A stretch of 23,447 nt of DNA from a virus. Shown here piece by piece: positions 4,359 to 11,658 of this stretch. The stretch lies in the IMG/VR virus record IMGVR_UViG_3300023174_000646, positions 1 to 23,447 of that record, one strand, 5' to 3'. Each line of letters opens with the position of its first letter. Positions within the stretch are counted from its first letter, which is position 1. The notes below the pieces were generated by a model. That model had not been told where the DNA came from and made no database searches. It saw only the letters and a program-made list of their open reading frames with translations. Made by a program: the position numbers and the translations under genes.

Positions 4359-6290
4359 TTATGAAAGATTTGTGATCTCCCAGCCTTCGCCAGACTTGCT
4401 TATTGTCCCGTCCTGTTTTGCGGCTGCGAATAGCTCCTGAGCCTTGCGTTTCGAGCAGGCAACCGAAGCCACAATATGCTCAATGCAGTCGTTATAGCCA
4501 TGTCCCTTTGGCCAGTCTGGGATAGCCTGTTCTATGGTTAGTTCTGGCCTTCCCCTTCCCTTGTTCTCAGGTCCATCAGACTCCTCCCACGCCATCCACT
4601 CCTCTGCGTGCTTGAGCCATACATGGGTTGCGTATTTGCTGGCATGCAGATCGGTGTCGCCCTGCGGCCAAGGAATAGCCGCTCTCCCCCCCCTCTTTGG
4701 GAAAGACAGCTTAAAATGCCCTTCCTTGACCGCCTGGAGGTACACCACAGCCCTTGCCCAGTTGGTAAGCTCACTTGACCCTATCCCAGCATAGGCAAGG
4801 TCATAAAGCACCTGTGACCCCTGCCCTTCCTTGGGTGGCTTAGGCGTGTGATGCATTACCATCCAAGTCACACCTGTCGCCACACTTATCGGGTTTAGGC
4901 AATGCCGAAGGAACATTGTCATGTTTTCCTGGGCAAGCGCATCCCCTCCCATAAAGGATAGGAGTGGGTCTATCCATGAAAGGTCAGGTCTATGGACACC
5001 TATAAGGGCAGCAGCCATCTTTGCGAACTCTTGCCCTGTCTTTGTCGAGTCCCTGACAATAATCACATTGGCAAGCATCAATGCGGACTGCTCTTCAGTT
5101 AGAGTTAACTTGGCCTTGAGGTGTCGAAGCACACCTTGAGCCATTTCAGCAACGTCACCAAGATCGTTCTCTGCTTGGATTAGCAGACTACGAAGCGGCT
5201 TCTTGGGCGTGATGCCAAGGAACGGCAAACCGATTGCCCAAGTCATCATGGCTTGTAGGCAGAGTGTGGACTTGCCAAGACCGGAGCCGCCGACCCAGAC
5301 GCAGCTTCCGCCCCTGCACAACCAGCGATTGCCAAGCAAGCAATCACCGTCCTCTTCAGCCTTGAACCCCAAGATGTCCGGCCAAGGCGTTTGCTGTGGC
5401 AGATTCATCGCCTCCATGTGCGCCTTCCACTCGCTCCAACTACTGCGCCCAGTGTTCGTTGCCAGCAACGCTTGGTGGGCATTGGCGAGTTTCCTTGGCG
5501 CGCCTGGGAGTCGGGATAGCCTGGATGCGTCCTTGTTCTTTGGATCAATGTCGAACTGCGCCATCTTGGAGTACAAGTAGGCAACCCGTTCTTGGTGTTC
5601 ATTGGAATCTTTGGCATCTACCTTGACCCAAGCATGGACTGACCTTGAGCCGGAATGGATAACCACTGAGCATGGAAGCTCAAGGGCAGTGATGATCGAC
5701 CATTGCTCCTCCATCGTTCCGCTATCAAACTCAATTAAGGCATGGCGAAAGCTGGTGATGTCGTCCGCCTTGCGGGATTCTCCGCATGGATTGATGCAGA
5801 CATAAGCACCAACATAGGAGTCTGGAAGTTCAACACCGGAGTGGAACTGCTTTAACCATTCCTCGCGTGTCTTGATCGTTCCCTTGCCTGATGGCCTTTC
5901 TGAATCGTCCTGGTGGACTGCCCCAACAATGCACACCCTGTCGCCTTCGTTGAATGCGGTTAGCAGGAATCGCCTGACATCATCTGCATGGTGGCTTGGC
6001 GTTGGGCATGGGGTCATCTCGATCTTGACAGGTTGCTGGATCTTGAATGGGTTGACACCTTGAGCTATCGGCTGCCTAGCTGACCGCCTATAAGCTGATC
6101 TAATAGCTGATTCTATTTCCCTTTCTTTGAGTCCTGAGGCTAGGGCTGAGTTGAAAAGCTTGTCGGTGGCTGTGGATTCATCCATTCCGGCATCCCTTAA
6201 CTGCTGGGCGGCCATGAATAGCTCCTCGTTGCGCTGCCCCTCATGTGCTCCGTTTGTGATGAATTGCTGCGTTCTTGCTGGTATTCTCAT
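4359..6290 (-). CDS. Primase-helicase (AEP-type primase plus RecA-like helicase)
   Basis: A 643-residue replication protein. The first ~90 residues are helical. An archaeo-eukaryotic-primase-like region follows: ALIEFD at about 184-189, then HSGSRSVHAWVKVDA at 212-226, in which the SGS-x-H pattern is typical of AEP active sites, and RLSRLPGAPR near 257-266. The C-terminal half is a RecA-fold ATPase like the RepA/AAA_25 group, with Walker A GGSGLGKST (334-342), an acidic strand LIQAEND (370-376), Walker B LSWIDPL (437-443) and HHTPKP near 480. The last ~80 residues look like a winged-helix tail. The enzyme should unwind DNA and lay down primers at phage forks. Its start overlaps the HNH gene by 50 nt. 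The repeat-rich origin candidate lies immediately downstream. Confidence 0.9.
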   Translation of the reverse strand: MRIPARTQQFITNGAHEGQRNEELFMAAQQLRDAGMDESTATDKLFNSALASGLKEREIESAIRSAYRRSARQPIAQGVNPFKIQQPVKIEMTPCPTPSHHADDVRRFLLTAFNEGDRVCIVGAVHQDDSERPSGKGTIKTREEWLKQFHSGVELPDSYVGAYVCINPCGESRKADDITSFRHALIEFDSGTMEEQWSIITALELPCSVVIHSGSRSVHAWVKVDAKDSNEHQERVAYLYSKMAQFDIDPKNKDASRLSRLPGAPRKLANAHQALLATNTGRSSWSEWKAHMEAMNLPQQTPWPDILGFKAEEDGDCLLGNRWLCRGGSCVWVGGSGLGKSTLCLQAMMTWAIGLPFLGITPKKPLRSLLIQAENDLGDVAEMAQGVLRHLKAKLTLTEEQSALMLANVIIVRDSTKTGQEFAKMAAALIGVHRPDLSWIDPLLSFMGGDALAQENMTMFLRHCLNPISVATGVTWMVMHHTPKPPKEGQGSQVLYDLAYAGIGSSELTNWARAVVYLQAVKEGHFKLSFPKRGGRAAIPWPQGDTDLHASKYATHVWLKHAEEWMAWEESDGPENKGRGRPELTIEQAIPDWPKGHGYNDCIEHIVASVACSKRKAQELFAAAKQDGTISKSGEGWEITNLS

Positions 6291-6741
6291 CTTTCCTTTC
6301 CCTGTGGCATTTGAAGCACACAGCAGTTAAATTTTTAAGTTCTGGTGTTCCGCCATCTCGGACGCTGACAATGTGATGGATTTCAAGTTCATCGGTTGAA
6401 CCGCACAGCGTGCATTTGTCCTTGCACCTTGCAAGCACCTTCTTGCGTACTGCCCACCAGGAATCCATCTGCTCATGCAAATCCTCCATCGTGGTCCCAT
6501 CATCATCTTTGCGTGTCACCCACCTTCTGACAACATTGTAGGTTTCGGATGATCTGGTGTATCCCTTGCGATACATATTTAGGAACACTTCCGCGCAGTC
6601 CATGACTCCGCGCATGTACGCACGCTCCATGTCCTCCTTGATAAACTCTGGGAATTTTATTGATTGAAGCTCCGCAAAACTGTGCGGGCTTGTCGGTGGC
6701 TCAACATGTCTAAACCACCGAATGATTTCTTCATCGGTCAT
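6241..6741 (-). CDS. HNH endonuclease
   Basis: A 166-residue protein with an HNH domain in its C-terminal half: WAVRKKVLARCKDKCTLCG, then LEIHHIV, GGTPELKNLTAVCFKCHRER. The CxxC pair and the second C-x-x-CH pair should bind a structural zinc; HH and the Asn and His downstream form the HNH core. The N-terminal 90 residues are helical and unlike a known DNA-binding module. HNH proteins in phages act as homing nucleases, packaging-linked nickases or host-DNA nucleases. The location between a GIY-YIG gene and the primase-helicase fits a homing or nicking role. It has a ribosome-binding site (AGAAAGGCAGG) 7 nt before the ATG. Confidence 0.88.
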   Translation of the reverse strand: MTDEEIIRWFRHVEPPTSPHSFAELQSIKFPEFIKEDMERAYMRGVMDCAEVFLNMYRKGYTRSSETYNVVRRWVTRKDDDGTTMEDLHEQMDSWWAVRKKVLARCKDKCTLCGSTDELEIHHIVSVRDGGTPELKNLTAVCFKCHRERKDENTSKNAAIHHKRST

Positions 6742-6767
6742 TTCACTACCTGCCTTTCTGGTTTTGT

Positions 6768-6908
6768 TTATACTACCAATTCTATTGATCGCAAGTCATG
6801 CCCCTTTGTTTCAGATGTGGGTAGTGTCGCACAGCCGCAGAATCTCTCTGCGTACCATTCGGGGCATTTGTTCATAATCTCTTCAGCTTGCCGTTGTGCG
6901 GTTGTCAT
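6768..6908 (-). CDS. Small Cys-containing protein, 46 residues
   Basis: The frame starts at ATG 6908, inside the end of the GIY-YIG gene, with GGAG 10 nt upstream, and ends in TAA before the HNH ribosome-binding site. The product is MTTAQRQAEEIMNKCPEW... and includes ERFCGCAT, giving three Cys residues. It fills an otherwise empty gap in a packed operon. No family is recognised; metal binding is possible but unsupported. Confidence 0.5.
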   Translation of the reverse strand: MTTAQRQAEEIMNKCPEWYAERFCGCATLPTSETKGHDLRSIELVV

Positions 6909-7359
6909 TTATTATTAACTCCAATTTCTTAATAAACGAATCTATAAATTTTGGTTTAATCCAATGTTCCATTTGCTTCAAGATTTCAATGGCAATTGTA
7001 AACTTGCGGCATAACTCATTATGCTTTCTGACCAATGAAACATATTTGCTATGACTTTCAATCATTTCCCTTACTATTCCAACCTCAAATTCAGACAACT
7101 CAAACCACTCGGTTCTTCCAGAACCCTTCCAAGTTCTTCTTCGGTTGTCTAATAAATTATGAGCGTGTACTTCCGTGCCATTACAATAATCTGGATGCGA
7201 GCTATAAATAATAGAACAATCTCCGCTTCCTATTGTTGCGCATCTTTTGTCTGGATCTTTTGAGCATCCAATTTTATAGAAGCCACTCATTGCATTATCC
7301 TTGGCTATATAAACCTTGGATCTTCCAAGCCAATCCATGCTTTTTAATGCTGTCTTCAT
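6883..7359 (-). CDS. GIY-YIG-like protein (T5orf172 / MUG113 type)
   Basis: A 158-residue protein. VYIAKD (16-21), FYKIGCSKDPDKR (27-39), TEVHAHNLL (62-70) and EWFEL (84-88) follow the order of the T5orf172/MUG113 branch of the GIY-YIG nuclease fold: first Tyr, second Tyr-Lys-Ile-Gly, catalytic Arg39, and Glu63 as the likely metal ligand. The C-terminal half is helical. Members are found in phages as stand-alone or fused domains; nuclease activity is likely but not proven for most. The base composition is more AT-rich than that of the neighbours, which suggests separate acquisition. The start has only a weak ribosome-binding site. Confidence 0.8.
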   Translation of the reverse strand: MKTALKSMDWLGRSKVYIAKDNAMSGFYKIGCSKDPDKRCATIGSGDCSIIYSSHPDYCNGTEVHAHNLLDNRRRTWKGSGRTEWFELSEFEVGIVREMIESHSKYVSLVRKHNELCRKFTIAIEILKQMEHWIKPKFIDSFIKKLELIINDNRTTAS

Positions 7360-7415
7360 ATTTAAAACTCAAACCGGCTCTGATTCAAGAGGAGAACACA
7401 CTAGAGGAAATCCCG

Positions 7416-7434
7416 ATGCAGGATCTCCCTGCAT
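7416..7434. other. Hairpin between methyltransferase and GIY-YIG genes
   Basis: ATGCAGG (7416-7422) pairs perfectly with CCTGCAT (7428-7434) around a 5-nt loop, in the only sizeable gap (7360-7456) of this part of the operon. No T-run follows on either strand. It may be an mRNA processing or attenuation site that separates the two genes. Confidence 0.35.
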
Positions 7435-7456
7435 ACCACATCGCCGGTTAGTTAAA

Positions 7457-7909
7457 CTACATTCTGTAACTTCCTTTTTGTTTTTCTCCATCAAGAATAA
7501 AGCAAGCGATATGCCTTCCAGTGCCAGGACCAACAGATCCGTCCTCGGTTGCAATCCATTTAACATCCCTCAAATTCCTAACCTTCGCACCAGCTTCAAG
7601 CAGCATTAAAACCCACTTATCAATTGGATATACCATAACAACTTTCTTCCCCTTCTTGCTCTCCTCAATACATTTCCTAGCCCAAGCAGTAGCACCCTTC
7701 TTCTTTCCTTTGTGAAGGACAACACCAAATGGAGGATTCACATAATTTGATTCACCCCACTCAGCGTCAAGGCCATCAAAGTTATCTGGCTTTGGATATG
7801 GGCAAGGATCAAATGTAAATGCAAACTCATCGTTGAGTTGCCCATAAAGTTCTGGAGGAGTAAGCCAGTAATGCTTGCCATCCTTGCTGTTGCCTTTCTC
7901 AAAACTCAT
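7457..7909 (-). CDS. Phage DNA N-6-adenine methyltransferase (Dam-like)
   Basis: A 150-residue protein matching the short phage N-6-adenine methyltransferase family (Dam, PF05869). WLTPPELYGQL (15-25), FTFDPCPYP (31-39), EWGESNYVNPPFG (50-62) are the family's hallmarks; NPPF is the catalytic (D/N)PP(Y/F) motif. VVMVYPIDKW at about 90-99 is a further core strand. It should methylate adenine in DNA from S-adenosylmethionine, probably to protect phage DNA from restriction. Its start overlaps the zinc-protein gene as ATGA (7906-7909), so both are likely made together. Confidence 0.9.
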   Translation of the reverse strand: MSFEKGNSKDGKHYWLTPPELYGQLNDEFAFTFDPCPYPKPDNFDGLDAEWGESNYVNPPFGVVLHKGKKKGATAWARKCIEESKKGKKVVMVYPIDKWVLMLLEAGAKVRNLRDVKWIATEDGSVGPGTGRHIACFILDGEKQKGSYRM

Positions 7910-8457
7910 TTCAACCCTCGGCTCTTTTGCTCTGCCTTAATAGCAGCGTCAATCTTTTCGCATTCAGACATAAAGAAAAACTCATCCTTACACTCAGGGC
8001 ATTGTGTTCTGGTTATGTTCGGCACTGTAAAAGGCTCTCCGTTCAGCTTGCAAACCGAATCCATCTTAATATCGCCAGTAACCTCAACTGTGTTTGACTT
8101 GCGACAAGTAGGGCATAGTTCAACCGGCTTCTTCAATGCCTCCAATACTTTATCAACCCTATCAACCGATTGCCAAGGCAGAATGGTATGTCTGCACCTT
8201 GGGCATCTTTCTAGGTCTAGGTCTTTAATGGTTGTACCTCCTATGTGGTAGTCCTCGACTATTGCTTCGTAAGTTCCCCTCCAACATCCGGCACATAAGC
8301 CTTTAGGCGGAAGCATCCCATTCTCCATGGCAAGCTCGTCCATGCCCTTTAGCATTCTATCCGAAATGTCGGATGGGCCATCCTCAAGCCAGCAATCGTC
8401 TTGGGTTACGCAAAGGGTGTAGGTTTCTTCGCCCCAGCGAAACTTTACTTTATTCAT
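7906..8457 (-). CDS. Four-CxxC zinc-ribbon protein
   Basis: A 183-residue protein with four CxxC pairs: Cys55/58 (CAGC), Cys85/88 (CPRC), Cys115/118 (CPTC) and Cys153/156 (CPEC), which would bind two zinc ions. The last two pairs flank VTGDIKMD and FTVPNITRTQCPEC, an arrangement reminiscent of the YgiT/MqsA zinc finger. The N-terminal part (VKFRWGEETYTLCV) looks like a small beta domain. No HTH is apparent. It sits between the methyltransferase and the GT9 gene, coupled to both by ATGA overlaps. A nucleic-acid-binding or scaffold role is inferred; no enzyme motif is seen. Confidence 0.7.
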   Translation of the reverse strand: MNKVKFRWGEETYTLCVTQDDCWLEDGPSDISDRMLKGMDELAMENGMLPPKGLCAGCWRGTYEAIVEDYHIGGTTIKDLDLERCPRCRHTILPWQSVDRVDKVLEALKKPVELCPTCRKSNTVEVTGDIKMDSVCKLNGEPFTVPNITRTQCPECKDEFFFMSECEKIDAAIKAEQKSRGLK

Positions 8458-9572
8458 TTCTTTTCCTCATGTTGCTTATCCTCCAACTCCAATGCCTTCA
8501 TGGACGCTTCGACAATATCCTGTGCCGTGATATGACGCAGCGCGTTACACCACATTTGGGTCTTCGGTGTCTTATTGCTCGCGTCTTTGCACTTCGCCTG
8601 CGGCAAGCCCGCATGTGGGCGGCACGGTGCGTGTGGGCAGGTGTCGGGTTTGAACACTGATACGTTCTTTGGGTAGTGGGTCATGCGATCATCGGGGTGG
8701 TACGATCCCCACAGCGACACGCAAGCCGTGTCAAGACCCGCTGCGATGTGGTTGACACTGCTATCAGGTGCCACCACAAAGTCTGCATTGGCTATCACTG
8801 GGAACAGCGAGCGGATAGCTTTAGTCGTGTTGAATAGGTCGATCACTCTTGGATGATCCACTTTGAAGTTGTTGGAGTTGTCTAGGCCAATGATGACAGC
8901 GTGATGGTTTGGGTGCGCCTCAAGCAATGCAAGCACCGCTTCTTGACCCATCGCTGGTGGGTAGGTCCGTGTGGGTCCAGAACTGCTGACATGATAGGCG
9001 AAGAACTGCTTTGGTAGCGGCCACTTGCCTAGCTCCTTTAATTCGTTGTGGTCGGGGTCGATGAGGTAAAGATGCGGACGTTTGTACTTAGGGTCTACGT
9101 CACCGGCATTCATCCAAGTGTAGATGCGGTCGTAGCAGTTGCCACCGCCTGTTCCCAACTTTGTATTCCCAACCTGACCGCTGAACAGATCATCGGTGCA
9201 TAGGTGAGCATCGTAACTATCAAACGCCTCCAGCGTGCAAGGCAATGGGTAAAGCTTGGCACCTAGTCCTGCGTATAGAGGAAGGTTGCGGGCGGGCGCG
9301 TAGACATCCACCACCCCGCCCGATTCTTGAACCAGATAATGTACGAAGGCCGTTGCTATAACCGCATCCCCGATTGCTCCAGCGCGGTAGACAGCCGTAG
9401 CCCCGCCTGTAGCGCGGCCTGGATAGTAAGGTTTGATCTTGTGCGGACATGGGATGGAATCGTCCCAAGTCGGTCCTGTCAATTCGTCTGGCAACACATA
9501 GGTATTGCGTGTGTGAAGCAGGTTATCGTCAACCTTGTGGATTTGATTTGTGTTGTTGGTCCAGAGTTTCAT
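8454..9572 (-). CDS. GT9-family (heptosyltransferase-like) glycosyltransferase
   Basis: A 372-residue GT-B enzyme resembling ADP-heptose:LPS heptosyltransferases (GT9). Near the start of the first Rossmann domain is YRAGAIGDAV (62-71), close to the family's G-(A/S)-(I/L)-GD motif. The second domain begins after FFAYHVSSSG (200-209) and contains VVIG-like HHAVIIGLDN, then FVVAPDSSVNHIAAGL (275-290), the sugar-nucleotide binding loop. The C-terminal CPHAPCRPH segment has several Cys and could bind metal. It transfers a sugar from a nucleotide donor; the acceptor here is unknown. A phage copy could alter host lipopolysaccharide, virion or DNA. ATGA overlaps join it to both neighbours. Confidence 0.85.
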   Translation of the reverse strand: MKLWTNNTNQIHKVDDNLLHTRNTYVLPDELTGPTWDDSIPCPHKIKPYYPGRATGGATAVYRAGAIGDAVIATAFVHYLVQESGGVVDVYAPARNLPLYAGLGAKLYPLPCTLEAFDSYDAHLCTDDLFSGQVGNTKLGTGGGNCYDRIYTWMNAGDVDPKYKRPHLYLIDPDHNELKELGKWPLPKQFFAYHVSSSGPTRTYPPAMGQEAVLALLEAHPNHHAVIIGLDNSNNFKVDHPRVIDLFNTTKAIRSLFPVIANADFVVAPDSSVNHIAAGLDTACVSLWGSYHPDDRMTHYPKNVSVFKPDTCPHAPCRPHAGLPQAKCKDASNKTPKTQMWCNALRHITAQDIVEASMKALELEDKQHEEKK

Positions 9573-9703
9573 TTTGATCTTTCCTCCATAATAAAGAACA
9601 CAGCAAGAATTGCTGTGACTATTGTGATAACCGCAATTGCAACAAGAAGCTTACCTATTGCTAATCCTGCGCCAACAGCAATCCATTCCATGAGTGTGTT
9701 CAT
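9569..9703 (-). CDS. Membrane microprotein, 44 residues
   Basis: The frame starts at ATG 9703 with AGAAAGGA 8 nt upstream and ends in an ATGA overlap with the GT9 gene. The product has one long hydrophobic span, about residues 6-38 (including LLVAIAVITIVTAILAVFF), with a short charged end MEERSK. A single membrane helix is likely. It could anchor the glycosyltransferase translated right after it or act as a small membrane effector. Confidence 0.6.
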   Translation of the reverse strand: MNTLMEWIAVGAGLAIGKLLVAIAVITIVTAILAVFFIMEERSK

Positions 9704-9717
9704 TTGTCGTATCCTTT

Positions 9718-10071
9718 CTAGTTACCCATATACCTCGCACGCCATCCGTTGACCTTGGCGTGGTAGACAGTTCCGTGGTCAACGCTCCAGGCTCTTGCAA
9801 TCTGGGACATGGTAAAACCGCACTTAAATAACACCTCCCAAACTCGGTACCGCTTGTCCACGATCTCCGCCTTCTTCCCAATAAACTTCAACGAATCGCA
9901 AACTCTCAACTCCCGCGAGTTTTCGATCTGCTCAATGCCAGACTTCATAAAGACCTGCTTCTTCAGTTCTTCATTGGCCGCCTGGACTTTCCTCAATTCC
10001 TCTTCTAACCCATTCAACCTAGCGGTCAGAATGTGGATTGGGTTAACTGGTTGTTTCAATAGTGCGTTCAT
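9718..10071 (-). CDS. HTH protein with DnaA-domain-IV-like DNA-binding end
   Basis: A 117-residue protein starting MNALLKQPVN; GGAG 6 nt upstream decides this start over 10089. Residues 17-42 form a likely coiled coil (ARLNGLEEELRKVQAANEEL). The C-terminal HTH (about 85-106, FTMSQIARAWSVDHGTVYHAK) resembles the DnaA domain IV signature, where RDHTTVxHA contacts the DnaA box. It therefore looks like a dimeric DNA-binding protein, perhaps acting at the origin candidate or on phage promoters. Full DnaA ATPase domains are absent. Confidence 0.7.
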   Translation of the reverse strand: MNALLKQPVNPIHILTARLNGLEEELRKVQAANEELKKQVFMKSGIEQIENSRELRVCDSLKFIGKKAEIVDKRYRVWEVLFKCGFTMSQIARAWSVDHGTVYHAKVNGWRARYMGN

Positions 10072-10255
10072 TCTTTTCTCCTTTCCCAATCAATTCCCAT
10101 GCAATCACCATCGCAGAATCAATCTGCGCGATGATGTTGTTAATTTCTATAGCCTGACCGTGGCCAACGTCACGTCTTAAATTAACCAGCAGTCTTCTGG
10201 CTTCATTCAAAACGTCACGTTGCCACGAGAGGCGTTGCGTCTCCGTTACGATCAT
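10043..10255 (-). CDS. Small helical protein, unknown function
   Basis: A 70-residue protein whose start overlaps the preceding stop as ATGA (10252-10255). The sequence is helical and polar (SWQRDVLNEARRLLVNLRRD, EINNIIAQIDSAMVIAW). The C-terminal end overlaps the next start by 29 nt, so its last residues are constrained by that gene. Function unknown. Confidence 0.6.
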   Translation of the reverse strand: MIVTETQRLSWQRDVLNEARRLLVNLRRDVGHGQAIEINNIIAQIDSAMVIAWELIGKGEKNERTIETTS

Positions 10256-10437
10256 TTGCCCATCATGCGAAACTTGCGGCCACCGGCCTTGGGCTTGACC
10301 CCAGCCGAGCGCAGTGCGATGGCTAGGATCTGCTTCTCGCTGCGAGGCGTACCGCTAGCACCGCGAGCCTTACCCTTCTTCATGTTATCCGCGCGTAGTT
10401 CCTTGATGTTCTTTCCGATGTCTTTTCCTAATGGCAT
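10252..10437 (-). CDS. Small basic protein, DUF6496-like
   Basis: A 61-residue very basic protein starting MPLGKDIGKNIKELRADN. The segment RSEKQILAIALRSAGVKPK resembles the RSxKQAIAIALSxARxAG signature of small basic proteins classed as DUF6496 (from memory). Their role is unknown; charge suggests nucleic-acid binding. AGGAGA 6 nt before the ATG is a strong ribosome-binding site, and the gene is ATGA-coupled to the next. Confidence 0.65.
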   Translation of the reverse strand: MPLGKDIGKNIKELRADNMKKGKARGASGTPRSEKQILAIALRSAGVKPKAGGRKFRMMGK

Positions 10438-10439
10438 GG

Positions 10440-10646
10440 TTATTCTCCTGTTGTTCTCACGAATCTACCGGTTAGAAGATCCAACTCCCAACCGTGTCCG
10501 TGAAATTTGTCGTAAAGCATTTGATTCATAATGTAAGCCAGATGTCCAGCATCCTCTCCCATCAACCTTCCTGGCTCGCACTGGCCTTCCGCCAGAATGT
10601 TTTCCAATGCCTTGATGTGTCGCCTGTCTATTTCTTCGTGATACAT
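10440..10646 (-). CDS. Small protein of 68 residues, unknown function
   Basis: The chosen start gives MYHEEIDRRHIKALENILAEG, with GAGG 4 nt upstream. Longer upstream starts overlap the previous gene without need. The body (EDAGHLAYIMNQMLYDKFHGHGW) is helical with several His residues and ends LLTGRFVRTTGE. No known motif. It overlaps the upstream gene by 19 nt. Confidence 0.55.
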   Translation of the reverse strand: MYHEEIDRRHIKALENILAEGQCEPGRLMGEDAGHLAYIMNQMLYDKFHGHGWELDLLTGRFVRTTGE

Positions 10647-10810
10647 TTGACCTCGGATAAAAATGAGCAGTAGGTGTACCCATTGAGCCAATAATAAACT
10701 GCCGAATTTTCTGGCGTTGCATCCATGCACACAATCCAGTTCCCGCCCCAGACCTTGCGACCATCAATAAAAACGTCCTTTGTTGTGTCCGGTTCATTTT
10801 GCTTGGGCAT
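10628..10810 (-). CDS. Small protein of 60 residues, unknown function
   Basis: The product starts MPKQNEPDTTKDVFIDGRKV, with CGAGG about 7 nt upstream. Later segments GNWIVCMDATPENSA and YYWLNGYTYCSF are aromatic and beta-like. It overlaps both neighbours slightly (17 and 19 nt), as is usual in this operon. Function unknown. Confidence 0.5.
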   Translation of the reverse strand: MPKQNEPDTTKDVFIDGRKVWGGNWIVCMDATPENSAVYYWLNGYTYCSFLSEVKCITKK

Positions 10811-11018
10811 AGTGTGGCCTCGGTTGTTGTGGAGCGTCAATACAAAAAGAAGGGTTCTCGCACCGGCGGCAATCTTTAATATCAAAATCAAGAATCTCAC
10901 CAGAGTTAAGCATGATGGTAAATATCTTGTTATGATCCATCCCGTAATCCGTCACCAAAAACGCCAACCCCTCGCCCTTCGGAGTCATCATCCAAAGCTC
11001 TGGGTTAAGCTGAGTCAT
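10794..11018 (-). CDS. Small Cys-rich protein of 74 residues, unknown function
   Basis: The chosen start, MTQLNPELWMMTPKGEG, lies in an ATGA overlap (11015-11018) with a tiny membrane-peptide frame; longer starts to 11147 conflict with that frame and the oxygenase gene. The first part looks like a short beta fold (LAFLVTDYGMDHNKIFTIML, GEILDFDIKDC), then CRRCENPSFCID gives a Cys cluster that might bind metal. No family is recognised. Confidence 0.5.
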   Translation of the reverse strand: MTQLNPELWMMTPKGEGLAFLVTDYGMDHNKIFTIMLNSGEILDFDIKDCRRCENPSFCIDAPQQPRPHYAQAK

Positions 11019-11086
11019 TTTTCGAAGTATGTTACAATCGCGGTAAATACCACGATCCAGATGCAGGCTATAAGCCAATCGTTCAT
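11015..11086 (-). CDS. Possible membrane peptide, 23 residues
   Basis: A 23-codon frame joined by ATGA overlaps at both ends (11083-11086 with the oxygenase, 11015-11018 with the next gene). Residues 4-20 (WLIACIWIVVFTAIVTY) are hydrophobic, so one short membrane helix is possible. The double exact overlap is the main support; the size leaves room for chance. Confidence 0.45.
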   Translation of the reverse strand: MNDWLIACIWIVVFTAIVTYFEK

Positions 11087-11658
11087 CGCCATTGCGGTCC
11101 CGTGATCCAAGCCACCAGCACCCAGCGCGTTCCAAATATAGGTGCACGGGCGCAATGCTTCATCCAAGACGGAAAGAAGCTTGCGGCTCCTTGATCTTCT
11201 GCGTGTTCCACATTGTGCCAGTTTCCATCAACCCTTAATCCTCCAAGATAATAATCGCTTGGTTTTGATAGGTTAATAACCATCGTCATCTTGCGGATGT
11301 CACCCTCAGTCTCGATGGCATCAAAGTGCCAACGAAACCATTGCCCTGGGCGGTATCGCAAGACCTGCAACTGCTGCATGTCGGTAATATCGAACTGATA
11401 ATGCTCGTTGTTAACTTCGTCTGTGACGGCGGCCACATAGTTGTAAAGCCATTTGAATAGGTCAGACTTTGGCACCCAGCACGAATCGCAAGTACGATTC
11501 CAGCTTCTTACATTCCGACCATCCTTACCCAATACTGGCGCACGCTTCATCCCGATTGCGCTGGCATCGTGAATCACCAACTCGCACTGCGAGGAGGTTA
11601 ATACTTTCGGTACCGTTACCGCCGTGAGCGTTTTTTGTTTGAACTTTTCTTGGTGCAT
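11083..11658 (-). CDS. 2OG-Fe(II) oxygenase (PKHD-hydroxylase-like)
   Basis: A 191-residue protein with the double-stranded beta-helix signature of 2-oxoglutarate and iron-dependent oxygenases. LQVLRYRPGQWFRWHFDA (97-114) supplies His111 and Asp113, MKHCARAP (166-173) supplies distal His168, and GTRWVLVAW (176-184) supplies Arg178, which binds 2-oxoglutarate. MTMVINLSKPSDYYLGG (125-140) is the core strand region. Overall it resembles the prolyl-4-hydroxylase/PKHD group, common in marine and freshwater phages. The substrate is unknown; a protein, DNA base or small molecule are possible. The start has GGA 5 nt upstream and overlaps the previous gene by 43 nt. Confidence 0.88.
   Translation of the reverse strand: MHQEKFKQKTLTAVTVPKVLTSSQCELVIHDASAIGMKRAPVLGKDGRNVRSWNRTCDSCWVPKSDLFKWLYNYVAAVTDEVNNEHYQFDITDMQQLQVLRYRPGQWFRWHFDAIETEGDIRKMTMVINLSKPSDYYLGGLRVDGNWHNVEHAEDQGAASFFPSWMKHCARAPIFGTRWVLVAWITGPQWR

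Noticed and set aside
5203-5805. Plus-strand frames opposite the primase-helicase
   Set aside because: They are shadows of a long gene with conserved Walker and primase motifs.
7369-7566. Minus-strand 65-residue frame across the end of the methyltransferase gene
   Set aside because: Most of it overlaps the methyltransferase in another frame, it has no ribosome-binding site and no recognisable pattern.
11087-11147. Longer start (11147) for the 74-residue Cys-rich gene
   Set aside because: It runs into the oxygenase coding sequence, while the ATG at 11018 forms an exact ATGA with a small upstream frame.
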